NCBI GenBank assembly: GCA_002917075.1
Contig: NTMA01000121.1
Location: 1 to 64,000 of the forward strand
Length of the DNA: 64,000 nt
Direction: 5' to 3'
Source of the DNA: Hawksworthiomyces lignivorus
Taxonomy: Eukaryota > Ascomycota > Sordariomycetes > Ophiostomatales > Ophiostomataceae
The notes beneath the pieces were generated by a model. It made no database searches, had not been told where the DNA came from, and was given only the letters and a program-made list of their open reading frames with translations. Both the position numbers and the translations under genes were made by a program. Below, in pieces: positions 23,101 through 36,126 of this stretch (its first letter is position 1; every line of letters starts with the position of its first letter).

Positions 23101-26058
23101 TATTAACCATTGGTTGGTTCTGGGAACGACTCGCAATCCAAAGACTTTATAGTGACCGGTGCAAACCAATCTCCAGTCTTCCATTCCGATATTGAGTAAA
23201 AATGTGAAAAAAAAATCCTGCTTGTATGAGGTAGAAGTGTTGGGAGGGAATAGACTGCTGTTTACGTACTGAAGGAAATCGTCCGGATCTCAAGGGGTCC
23301 AGAAGAAACACATTTTCAAAGGTCACGTAATATATTACAAGGGAGGAGACAGAGAACTAACAAGCTGGATAGCATAAACCAGATCGACAATGATCCTCGC
23401 ACAGCCCAGAGGGGTGTAAGGTGCTAATCAATTATTCGTTCATCTTATAGAAAACTCCACGTTGAATCCTAGAATCGTCCGTTGCTGTGAGAGCAAAAAC
23501 GGCTCATTGGACATACGCCCGTGTTTTGAGAGGTCTCGAATGATGCAATAAAGCAGATAGAGCTGAGAGGGACAGATAAAAGACAGCAGGAAGTGATAAA
23601 GATAGGCGAAGACCAGAGATAGGCAAAAGCTCCGCATTCGCATGGATCTGAAGCAGTTACTGCCGCGAGGCTGTGAAAACGGAATAGCTGATTAGCTCCG
23701 ACCCCTGTGCCGTGGGGACGACTGGTGAAGAAAAAGCCCCCTGTTGGAGGCCGGTAGACGAGATAGACAGGAAAGTATCTCTCTCTCGAGTTCACACACT
23801 AGCCTCATAGAAAATGCCAAAATGTGTACATGATAAGTGCCAGGGCTTCCTGCGCAAATACGAAGACCCAGGCTTGCGGGTTCATGCGCTGCTCTGGTTC
23901 TCACCCACTGACTCCCTGGTCCCAAACCAGCCACAAAAATCAAGGGGTGAATGTCGTTAACAATAGATGTATTTTGTGCGTATAAGAGAAACGTAGCGAG
24001 CATACTTCCGCACCCAGTCTGTGCAAGCCCAAACTCAGGTGCACTGTATTCGGCTTAGCTTACCGAATTCTCATCCCAACACATCTCTGACCTGCACACT
24101 TCTGACCTGCCCTTGAGATGTGCAGCCAAGAGCACATCTTTTTCCAGTAAACTTTAGCCGACGAGAACCAACAAGAAACGGGCTGTTTGCTGGCAGCGGC
24201 TCTAGCCAGAGGCCGCTTTGCGGCGGGCCTTCTGTGGCAATGATCTGTTCCATCTTCCCTTCTTCGCAGCAGTCAAAAATAGAAGCAAGCAGGTCGTGGC
24301 CTTACAGAGCGCCGAGGAAGAGAAGAATGCTGAGCAGAGGCAAACCAGCATGTCGAACTGTGCGCTCACATCCAATGAAGTCGCTGATAGGCCAAGGCCA
24401 GGGGTAAAGACTAGCTCTTTTTCTCTTTCTGCGGGTGTCAGTCGCTGGCCCCGTAGCCCCCACAAAATAGACTGCCACCCAACCAAAACTCCTGGGCGGG
24501 CCAAGGAGAGCTTCAGGTCACCCTCTCTCCCTCCACTATTCACACACACAGGCACCGCTATCTCTCCCCCCCTGGTGTTTCAGGTTGCTAAGCTCTGCCG
24601 CAAGTTGTCCGCACCCAAGCGCACGGCACTCTTTCGATGTCTCTACGTATGTCTCTCTCAGCGCTGCTCGTGCTTCAACACTGCAGGCTTATTTATTTAT
24701 TTCATACTCAGAAAACGACCGGGAGCTACAGGCTCAGACGGCCCTCATCTTTCATCCAGAGGGATAATGATGTGCAAAGGCACACATTAAAGCTTCAATC
24801 GTGAGGGCTTTGTTGTGTAAGCCAGGGCTGGCCAGAAAGTCAAGTGCCCTTTGACGAACTATAATCTGCAAGCAATTGGCTGCTGCATGCTAACGTGCCC
24901 TCTTCCTATATGCATGTCTCTTAGTGGTGCGAATATGTAGACCTGAGTAGTTTTTTTTTTCGCAACCCTTCCCCTTTTCCCTCTCAATATTTTCTCCTAA
25001 TACGAGAATGCTTTGGGAGTGATTGAGCTGTGGTTGGCTAAAGGGCCACAAAAAAAAGATCTGTTTCCTATCCGTGGATCGCCTCCTGCTCTTAAGAGGG
25101 GGACAGTATAGGGTTTGCAGGGGTGTGATCCATCCCGAAAGGAGGCTGTGGGTGTAAGAGGAAAGGTACGATGCTAGTACGAGAAGTCAACATACTCCAG
25201 ATTCGCCCTTCACCATACATTCTACAAGCCATGCATGTGAAGGGTATCTTACTACCCCTTGGCTGGGAGTTCCCCGTCTCTTGGAAGCGTTTCGTCATAT
25301 CGTAGAGTGGGATTGACTTCTTGGCCTTTCTCTGCGTATTATTCTGGGGCGATGCAACTCTAACCTCTGGCGTCCTCTTCTTGCTGTCCTCCTCTCTTCC
25401 TAACCAGTCACTCTTGTTCTTCTCTTGCTACCCGCTTGCCTTTTGTTTCGCATATCCGCCGGTGCGGTCTTCGTTTCTTTTTCTCTCTTGTCTATTTTCT
25501 TTGTTCTTGTTTCCACTCGTCTCTCATTTTTATCCTTCTTTACCCTTTCTTTCGAGCCTCAAGGCTACGGCCCAGAGAAGACTTACAAGAAAATCAACAA
25601 TCGACAATCGACAATTCTTTGTTGATGTGAGGCAAAGAGAAATCTTCGCCTCTTTTTCTTCTCTTCTTCTCCTTCCATTCGTTCCAGGTTGACCCTCGGC
25701 CCTGATATTGTTTTTGACATTGCTTTTTTCTTTTATTCTTTTGTTCTTTTTTTTGTGTGAACTTCCTGTTTGCTTCTTCTTTGTCTAGTACTCCCTTTCA
25801 CAATTAGTTTTGACCCAGGAACTACATCGACCGGCCTCGAATTCGATTCATTTACTTTTACTTCTCGTCTTTGCTGATATTCACCGATTCTGGCAATCTT
25901 GCTTCTGGGTTTTACTTATCCACGATAACTTATATACCAAATGCTTATGAGATAGCCATAACACCACATCTCACACGACTCGACGCATAGCACCCGCATT
26001 TCCTATTATTCGACGACAAGATATATCACACATTTTTCAGACAACACAATCAGCAGCA

Positions 26059-29036
26059 ATGGCTCGAGAACAAAGGCCCAGGGTGGGCTTTTTGAAGTCA
26101 GTTTTGGCCGTCACGGCGGCCGCATCGAGCTGCATACGCAGCGCCGCAGCCGCCGATATTCTGCAGACGTCCGGCTTCAACAACTGCGGCAACGCCACCG
26201 CTGTGCAGGTGCAGAAGGTCGACATCCAGTACAATAACGACAACAAGACGGTCACATTTGACGTGGCCGGCACCAGCTCCCGAGTCCAAAACGTCACGGC
26301 TATTCTGAATGTTACCGCCTATGGCGCCCAGATCTACTCCAACACCTTCAACCCATGTGCGCCGAACACATTTGTGCAGCAGCTGTGTCCAGGCAAGTTT
26401 AGAACCACAGAGCTCGCGAAGGCACATAATCTTTTTGCTAATGCCTTTTTCCTGCAGTCCCGGCCGGCACCTTCGCGGCACGCGGCTCGCAGCCTATTCC
26501 CGCGCAGTATGCCAATCTGGTGCCATCCATTGCCTTCCAGGTGCCTGATATTGCTGCGCAGGCGACGCTGCAGCTCAAGTCCACAGACGGCGGGGAAGAC
26601 GTGGCCTGTATCCAGTCCGACGTCTCCAACGGCAAGACGACAAACGTTCCCGCCGTGTCTTATGTCGCGGCCGGCGTGGCCGGCGCGGCGCTGATTCTGG
26701 GTGGCGTAGGCGCCGTGGGAGCGGCGGTGGCGAGCGGCAGTGCGGCGGCGGGCGCGGGCGGGTCCACCTTGGGCGGCATGGGTACGCTGAGCCCGAGCTT
26801 CACGGAGGTGTTTGGCGTGTTCCAGGGCATGGCGATGAACGGCATGCTCTCGGTCAAGTACCCGCAGGTGTACCGCAACTTTGCCAAGAACTTTGGGTTC
26901 GCGACGGGCCTGATCCCGTGGAACCAGATGCAGCTGTCCATCGACAACTTCCGCGCCGCGACGGGGGGCAACCTGACGGGCGACAGCGTGCAGTTCCTGC
27001 AGAACGCCACGCTCGTGTTTCCGGACGGCTCGACCGAGACGCCGTCGTCGTCGTCCCTGCTGGTGCGGTCCGCCGACGCGGGCGGCGCGGCGGCGCTGAC
27101 GTCGCCGGCCGACCAGATCAAGCGTGCCTTTGACGGCCTCCTAGCGGGCGCGCTAGCCCACCTCAAGCGGACCACCAGCGGTAGCATCAGCAGCGGCCAC
27201 CGGCTGCTGCTGCGCGACATCGAGACGAGCATCAACGGCACGGGGACGGCGGCGGCAAGCACTGGCGACAGCGGCAGCGCGGCGGACACGGTGCGGACGG
27301 CGGTCAGCGGGATCAAGGCGTACGCGGAGGAGCTGAGCATCCCGTCGGCCAACACGTTCATGACGGTGCTGCTGATCGTGGCGATTGTGATCGCGGCGAT
27401 CACGGTGGGGATCCTGCTGGTCAAGGTGGTGCTGGAGGCGTGGGCGCTGATCGGGCGGTTCCCGGCGTCGCTGGCCGGGTTCCGGCAGCACTACTGGCGG
27501 TCGATCGCGCGGGCGATCACGACGCTGATCCTGCTGCTGTACGGCGTGTGGGTGCTGTACTGCATGTTCCAGTTCACGCAGGGCGACTCGTGGGCGGCCA
27601 AAGCGCTGGCGGGCGCGACGCTGGGCCTGTTCACGGGCGTGCTCGTCTTCTTCTCGTTCCGGATCTGGTACACGGCGCAGAAGCTCAAGGACGAGGAGGG
27701 CGACGCCAGCGGGCTGTACGACGACAAGTCCATCTGGGTCAAGTACAGCCTGTTCTACGAGTCGTACCGCAAGCAGTACTGGTGGGTCTTCGTGCCCACG
27801 ATCATCTACATGTTCACCAAGGGCGTCGCCCTGGCCGTGGGCGACGGCCACGGCATGGCGCAGACCATCGCCCAGCTGGCCATCGAGGCCTGCATGCTGG
27901 TGCTGCTGCTGTGGAGCCGGCCCTACGAGCGCCGCTCCGGCAACGTCGTCAACATTGTCATCCAGGTCGTGCGCGTGCTCTCCGTCGTGTGCATCCTCGT
28001 CTTCGTCGAGGAGTTCGGCATCGCCGAGACCACCCAGACCGTCGCCGGCGTCGTCCTCATCGCCGTCCAGTCTGCCCTCAGCGGCATCCTGGCCATCCTC
28101 ATCGCCTGGAACGCCATCGTCGCCTGCTGCAAGGAGAACCCGCACCGCAGGCGCCGCAAGGAGCTCGGTACGTCTTACCCCCACCCCCCCAACCCCCCCC
28201 TTTCTTTCTTTCGATAAAAGCGCAGATGTGCTGACCTTTTCTTTTTCCAAACAGAAAAACTGCGCGACATGGACAACCTCACGCCACTAGACGCACGCAA
28301 CTCGCTGCTGCAGCGGGGCCGCAGCAAGACGGCCGACGAAGAGTCGCTCAGCGGCTCTACGCTGGCCGGCGCGGGCGACCTGAAGCAGCCGCTGGTGCTG
28401 CCTGAGGTGTCTGTGATGGCGGCGCCCGCGCCTGACACGTCTATGCTCATGCCGGCGGCCTCGGCCGCGACGAACGGCAGTTCGCTGGCCGTGCCGCGCG
28501 TGCCGCCGTCGCGGCAGGCATCGTCCGTCTCCAGCACGCTGTCGGCGTCGTCGGGTGCCGTGCTCATCGGGCTGGCCACGACGGCGTCGGACGCGCGGCC
28601 GCTGACGCCGGCCAACGGAACGACGGCGGCGGGAGCAAGGCGCGGCCGCAACGGCAGCGGCGACGCGGGCAGTGACAGCCTGCTGCAGAACAGCGCCCCC
28701 ATGGGCCAAGCCGACTACTACTACCAAGACGCGCGGCAGCCGATGGTACCAAATCTCGGCTACGGCGGCAACAGCAACGGCAACACGGCCACCGGACCAG
28801 CAGCCGGCGCCTATGCGGGCGCGTACCGGCCCAACAACAACGGCAACTTCAGATACCAGCAGAACAGCGCGTACGCAGCTGCCTCTGCGCCTGCATACAA
28901 CACCGGCGGCAACAGCAACGGTCGCTACGCTCCCTATAATCCTAATGGCAGCTACGGCGGCGGCGGCGGCTACAACTACAACAACTTCAACGGAGGCTAT
29001 TCAGGGCCATACCGGGGACCGCCACGAGGCTACTAA
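26059..29036 (+). CDS. TRP-like flavin-carrier family membrane protein (FLC)
   Basis: Member of the fungal TRP/FLC family (yeast Flc1-3, Aspergillus FlcA), implicated in FAD transport into the ER, calcium homeostasis and cell-wall integrity. Three exons: 26059-26392, 26458-28167 and 28255-29036, 941 residues. Residues 1-31 form a signal peptide with a hydrophobic core. The ML-like lumenal domain follows ('TSGFNNCGNATAVQVQKVDI', several N-glycosylation sites, paired cysteines). About nine hydrophobic helices then run from ~178 to ~670, including 'TVLLIVAIVIAAITVGILLV' and 'WWVFVPTIIYMFTKGVALAV'. The 260-residue cytosolic tail is Gly/Asn/Tyr-rich. Intron 1 must start with GC (AG|GCAAGT) to keep family continuity 'QQLCPVPAGTFAARG'. 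The length exceeds yeast Flc proteins because of the tail. Confidence 0.92.
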
Positions 29037-29825
29037 AGAACCGGCAAACACTGTTTTCTGTTTGCCTCTTTCGCCCTCCCCCCCCCCCTTTCCGCCCTTG
29101 TAGCTACTCTTTATTTCCTATGTTTCGAGCCCTGTTTCAAAGATATCCAGATAGATACACCTGGCACCCACCGAGGAGGAAAAGGGAAATGTATAAATAT
29201 GTCCAATGTTGAAGGATCACAAGATAAGGACGGCTTCACGCCGTATAAGGTAGTTACGACATGTAAAATAGTCTCTATGTAAGTAAGTTGTACGTTGCCC
29301 TAGAAGATGAATAATATGTGGAATTAATCGATGCTCATTATGGCTCTTGCTGGTCTGTTTCTGATCTGTTTCTGATCTCAATTTCTTGCATGCGAAGTGA
29401 ACACAAAAATGAAATTAGAATTTCCCAAGAGTGAGAAATAATGAGAGCGACAACGTGTGCCGTGTGTGTTGGGATCTCAGAGCTGAGGAGAGGCTGAGCT
29501 GAAACCAACTACTAACTATTATTTTGTCTATTAAATGGCGCTGACGTATCTCTGCCCTGTGTCACCCCACCATAGCTGACCTTCAGGAGTTGTAACCATG
29601 GACCACTTCATTTGATTCTTTCGTTCTTGAGTATTCAATCGTTTAGAATAAGTCCGGGCTTCTTACAAAATAGAGTATAGTTTAGTGTCTATAGAGGAAG
29701 AGACAGGTGACTGAGCGTCTGTTGCTGAATTGACCCATACGCCTCAGAAAAATCCATACATCCTGGCTCCCACGCCCGCGAGCCCGACCTCTGCCCACCC
29801 TCCTTCTGCTTCTGCCGCGTCGACC
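29037..29825. other. Intergenic: FLC 3' UTR and PPE1 promoter
   Basis: A 789-bp tandem-gene spacer. It starts with a C-rich run just after the FLC stop; no gene or repeat is visible. Confidence 0.6.
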
Positions 29826-31600
29826 ATGAGCGAGCTGCAGAGACGGTGGGCCAAGGCCAAGATGGACGCGCTGGCCGGCGGTCGGTTCGATGAGGCGGAC
29901 GAAGAGGCGGAGAGCGAGGGGCTGGGGCCGCTGCCGAGTGCGCGCGGCCGGGGCAGGAGCGGCAGCAGCGGCAGCGGCGCAGATGCGGCGGCGGACCTGA
30001 GCGCGGGCGGCAGCGCAGGGAGTTTCTACTCGGACGACGACTCGGCATCGTCGGCGTCGTCGGCGTCGTCCACGGGCACCGTGGTACCGTCGGCCAGCCA
30101 GAATCTGTTTGCCCGGCCGCTCGGGTGTGTCTTCTCTCTTTCTCTCCTCTGCAAGTTTTTTTGTGATGGTGCATTGCTGAGCTAACATGGGGGCCTGGAC
30201 GCCCGCCCCATACATAAAGCCCCCCGCGCGGCGGACGCACGTTAGACCCCATCCCATGGACGGCGTTCTTTGAGCGCGAGCTGTTCCTGGACGCCTCGGC
30301 GGAGCGCGGCGCCGTGTTCCACGCGTACCTGACGTCGCCCGTGGCCGACGGTCCGCTGTTTGTCATGCACCACGGCGCGGGCTCGTCGGGCCTGTCGTTT
30401 GCGGTGCTGGGCGCCGAGATCCGCAAGCGCCTGCCCACGGCGGGCATCCTGTCGCTGGACGCACGGGACCACGGGCTGACGCGAGAGACGGCTCCTCCGA
30501 ACGGTAGCAGCAGCATCAATGGTGACAGCGGCGGGCCCGACCTGCGCCTTAGCACACTCAGTGCCGACTTGCTGGACGTGGTCCGCCGCACGCAGGCGCA
30601 GATGCGCTGGCCGCGGCTGCCGGGCCTGGTGCTGGTGGGCCACTCGCTGGGCGGCGCCGTGGTGACGGACCTGGCTTTCTCAGGGCAGCTGGACGCGCTC
30701 GCAGGGGCAGCGCCGCCGTCGTCGTCATTGCCCCAGCCGCCCCAGAAGACGACGTCCCAGCCGTCCCCGCTGTCTCAGACAGGCCGGCCCGCCGCCGCCG
30801 CCGCCCAGCAGCCAGCCGGCGGCGCCGCGCAGTCCCCCCTGATTGGGTTCGCCGTGCTGGACGTCGTCGAGGGCTCTGCCATCGACGCCCTGCAGAGCAT
30901 GCACACATACCTGGCGACGCGGCCGGCCGGGTTCGCCACGCTGGCGGCAGGCATCGAGTGGCACATCCGGTCGCGGACGATCCGCAACGCCACGTCGGCG
31001 CGCACCAGCGTGCCGGCGCTGCTCGTAAACGAGGCGGAGGAGAAGAGGACGCAGAGCGAGCGCGCCGAGACGGCTGCCGGCGGCAACGACGACGATGACA
31101 GCAAGGCAGAGGCGCGTGCAGCAGACGGCCCTGCGGCCGAGGACACTATGCCGCCTCCACCACCAGTCTCAACGCCGGACAGGCGCCGCCCGTGGCGGTG
31201 GCGCACCGACCTCGGCGCGACGCAGCCCTTCTGGGAGGACTGGTTCCGCGGTCTCAGCAAGAAGTTCCTGGGCTCGCGCGGCGGCAAGCTGCTGCTCCTG
31301 GCCGGCACCGACCGCCTCGATACGGAGCTGACGATTGGACAGATGCAGGGTAAGCAAGAGGAAACCCCCCCCCAACACGGTCCTGGCTCGCATAACGACG
31401 CAGAGGTTACGCTGACACAAAAGGGACGCACAGGGAAATATGCGCTGCAGGTCTTTCCCGAGGCGGGCCACTTCATCCATGAGGACCTGCCCGAGAAGAC
31501 GGCTCTCACGCTGGTCGACTTCTACCATCGGAACAACCGCACAGCGCTCGTCTTGCCGCCAAAGGTATCGGAGCTGCTGGCGCAAGGGAAAAAGGTATAA
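29826..31600 (+). CDS. PPE1: Protein phosphatase methylesterase 1
   Basis: Alpha/beta hydrolase that removes the C-terminal methyl ester from the PP2A catalytic subunit, opposing the Ppm1 methyltransferase. Three exons: 29826-30124, 30220-31349 and 31434-31600, 531 residues. After a Ser/Ala-rich disordered start, residues from ~115 read 'LDPIPWTAFFERELFL'. The oxyanion region is 'HHGAGSSGLSF', the nucleophile is Ser242 in 'GHSLGG', the acid is Asp314 in 'DVVEGSAIDAL', and the base is His489 in 'EAGHFIHED'. Two low-complexity insertions, between Ser242 and Asp314 and around residues 375-430, lengthen it over yeast Ppe1 (400 residues). The first acceptor (AAG at 30219) is less certain; TTAG at 30245 would delete about eight residues and change the join. 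Intron 2 (84 bp) is in frame without stops. Confidence 0.9.
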
Positions 31601-31912
31601 TACGGCCTAGACACGGGTGCAACCCCATTTTAGATACCAAGAAGAGTCACGTAAACATTGTTATATGTTTGTTTTGTATTTGGAGAAGCTAAAAGTCTTT
31701 GGATATCGTGAGTAAAATGCGTTGGATCTAAGCAAAAAGCCCTTCTGCTCCTCTTTGATCCCATGTAATTCCTATGCAATGCTTGAACCTGTAACCACCT
31801 CAGTCCCCCACCCCTGAACCTTGACCATTTTTGAAATTAAAAAAAGAAATAGATGCGAGATTTTCGTCGAGTTGTTCCTGATAATCATTCTCGACATGAG
31901 CCCGCGCTAGCC
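31601..31912. other. Convergent spacer PPE1 / DUS2
   Basis: 312 bp between two convergent stop codons hold both 3' UTRs. Nothing else is visible. Confidence 0.65.
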
Positions 31913-34109
<2,197 letters not shown>

Positions 34110-35764
34110 ATGTCTCTTCCGCTGCGTCGGTCTCCTCGAAAGCCCCAGTCCGGTTCGTCTGGCGTGGCTGATGCGTGGAAGGCGCTGATGTCCTCGGGCA
34201 AGAAGCTAACCAAAGGAACCACCGCTCTATCAGCAGCAGAAGAGGCGCCTGCTATGGGGGCCAAGAAGAGCAAAGCCAAGACGGCTAGTGTCGTGGCGGA
34301 GAAGAAAGAAACTCCCAGCAAGGCCAAGACAGCTGCAGCGGAGACAGCACCGGAAAATGCTCCCAAGACGGCGAAAGCGGCCACCGGTGCTCACAAGGCT
34401 GCTACCAAGATAGCAGAGAAGAAGAGCACGGCCTCGCTGAAACGAAAGGCAAAGGATGAAGACGACGACGAGTTTGACATCGAAGCAGAGAAAGACGTGC
34501 CAGCTGTGCCAGCCGTCAAGAAGGCAGGAGAAAAAGAGCCCGCAAAACCCGCCGTTCCCGCAAAGCCGGCCAAGAAGGCCAAGACTGGGAAAGCAAAAGG
34601 CGGCGACGACGTCCCGCTGGCAGAGCGAACCGACGTGAAGACGCTCAAGAAGGAGATGTACATTGGCGCCCACGTGAGCAGCGCTGGTGGTAAGTGATGG
34701 ATAGATCAAGAGAGAGAGAGAGAGAGCCAGGTCAATTCCCCCCTCGGGCGTGAGCTGTTCTGACGTTCCCCCGTGCTGCAGGTGTGCAGAATGCCGTGCC
34801 CAACTCGGTGCACATTGGCGGCAACGCGTTTGCCCTGTTCCTCAAGTCGCAGCGCAAGTGGCAGAACCCGCCGCTAGCCGCCGAGGCGCGCGACGCCTTC
34901 CACGCCGCCTGCGACGCCCACGGCTACGACGCTGCCCGCCACTGCCTGCCCCACGGCTCGTACCTGGTCAACCTGGCCCAGCCCGACGCCGACAAGGCCG
35001 CGCAGGCGCTGGACACGTTCGTCGACGACCTGCGCCGCTGCGCCGCCCTGGGCATCCACCTCTACAACTTCCACCCGGGCGCCGCCGTCGCCGGCAGCGG
35101 CTCGCGCGACGCCGCCCTGGGCCGCATCGCCGCCGCCCTCAACCGCGCCCACGCCGCCACCGCGCCCTCGCCCGTCGTCACCGTCATCGAGAACATGGCC
35201 GGCGGCGGCACCACCGTCGGCGACCGCTTCGAGGACCTGGCCGCCATCATCGCCCAGGTCCACGACAAGGCCCGCGTCGGCGTCTGCATCGACACCTGCC
35301 ACGCCTTCGCCGCCGGCTACGACCTGCGCACCCCGGCCTCCTTCGCCGCCGTCGTCGCCGAGTTCGACCGCATCGTCGGCCTGTCCTACCTGCGCGCCTT
35401 CCACCTCAACGACAGCAAGGCCCCGCTCGACAGCCGCCGCGACCTGCACGCCAACATCGGCACCGGCTTCCTCGGCCTGCGCGCCTTCCACACCCTCGTC
35501 AACACCGACGCCTTTGCCGGCCTGCCCATGGTCCTCGAGACCCCCATCGAGCGCGTCGGGCCCGACGGCAAGGAGTTCGAGGACCGCCAGGTCTGGGCCG
35601 ACGAGATCAAGCTGCTCGAGAGCCTCATCGGCATGGACCCGGACGGCGACGAGTTCAAGGAGAAAGAAAAGGCCCTGCAGGCCGCCGGCACCCAGGAGCG
35701 GAAGCGCATCCAGGACCAGGTCGACAAGAAGTCTACAAAGGACTCCAAGAAGAAGAAGAAATAG
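34110..35764 (+). CDS. APN1: AP endonuclease 1 (endonuclease IV family)
   Basis: Class II apurinic/apyrimidinic endonuclease with a tri-zinc TIM barrel, acting in base excision repair by cutting 5' of abasic sites and trimming 3' blocks. Two exons: 34110-34689 and 34782-35764, with a 92-bp intron holding a GA repeat, 520 residues. All nine zinc ligands are present: H251, H291, E330, D364, H367, H401, D414, H416 and E446, in motifs 'FHPGA', 'VIENMAG', 'CIDTCHAF', 'FHLNDSK', 'RDLHANIGTG' and 'LETP'. The barrel starts at 'YIGAHVSSAGG'. Residues 1-180 are Lys/Ala-rich, disordered and strongly basic, as is the tail 'KKKKK'; both suit nuclear location. It is longer than yeast Apn1 (367 residues) because of the N-terminal extension. 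Confidence 0.94.
34706..34728 (+). repeat. GA microsatellite in the APN1 intron
   Basis: A run of GA dinucleotides lies just inside the 5' part of the APN1 intron. It is a simple repeat with no evident role. Confidence 0.7.
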
Positions 35765-36126
35765 GTTCAGATAGCAACTGTTTCCCCAGGGGGCGGATGG
35801 GAGAGGAAGGGAGGCAAAGTTTTGGCTTACACGAGAATGGCTTATGCGCGAATGTGCTTTGACTCGATTGTATATTATAGGAATCCAGGGAGCGAAATAA
35901 GCAGGAAACTCAGAATTTTATTTGCAAAAGATATCCAGGACGCCATGCAAGCCGTGCCCCAAAAGCCTTAATCCAAAGTCCAAGATCTATACCAAGATTC
36001 TCCAGATGTAAAAGCCAACGCAAAACAAGCAACCAAAAAAAAATAAAAAATTGACACAGAACCCATCAGACATATAGAAATAATGATACAGCAAGACCGC
36101 ACTGGAGCAGACGCAGGACCAGGGCG
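35765..36126. other. Convergent spacer APN1 / collagen-like gene
   Basis: 362 bp between convergent stop codons; it carries two 3' UTRs and an A-rich run near 36030-36045. No gene is visible. Confidence 0.6.

Larger units (their letters stand above)
22267..26058. other. 3.8-kb intergenic region containing a tRNA gene
   Basis: Apart from the tRNA-Met at 23001-23100 and the A44 tract, I see no gene. From about 25.32 to 26.05 kb the + strand is strongly pyrimidine-rich and then leads into the flavin-carrier start, so it is probably that gene's promoter and 5' UTR. Frames such as 24218-24790 (+) lack family resemblance. Confidence 0.5.

Noticed and set aside
26518..28290. Long antisense and alternate frames over the flavin-carrier gene
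   Set aside because: They are shadows of a G+C-rich coding exon; the + strand frame has a clear membrane-protein family match.
34750..35862. 370-codon Arg/Pro-rich plus-strand frame over APN1
   Set aside because: It is a frame shadow; all nine zinc ligands lie in the APN1 frame.
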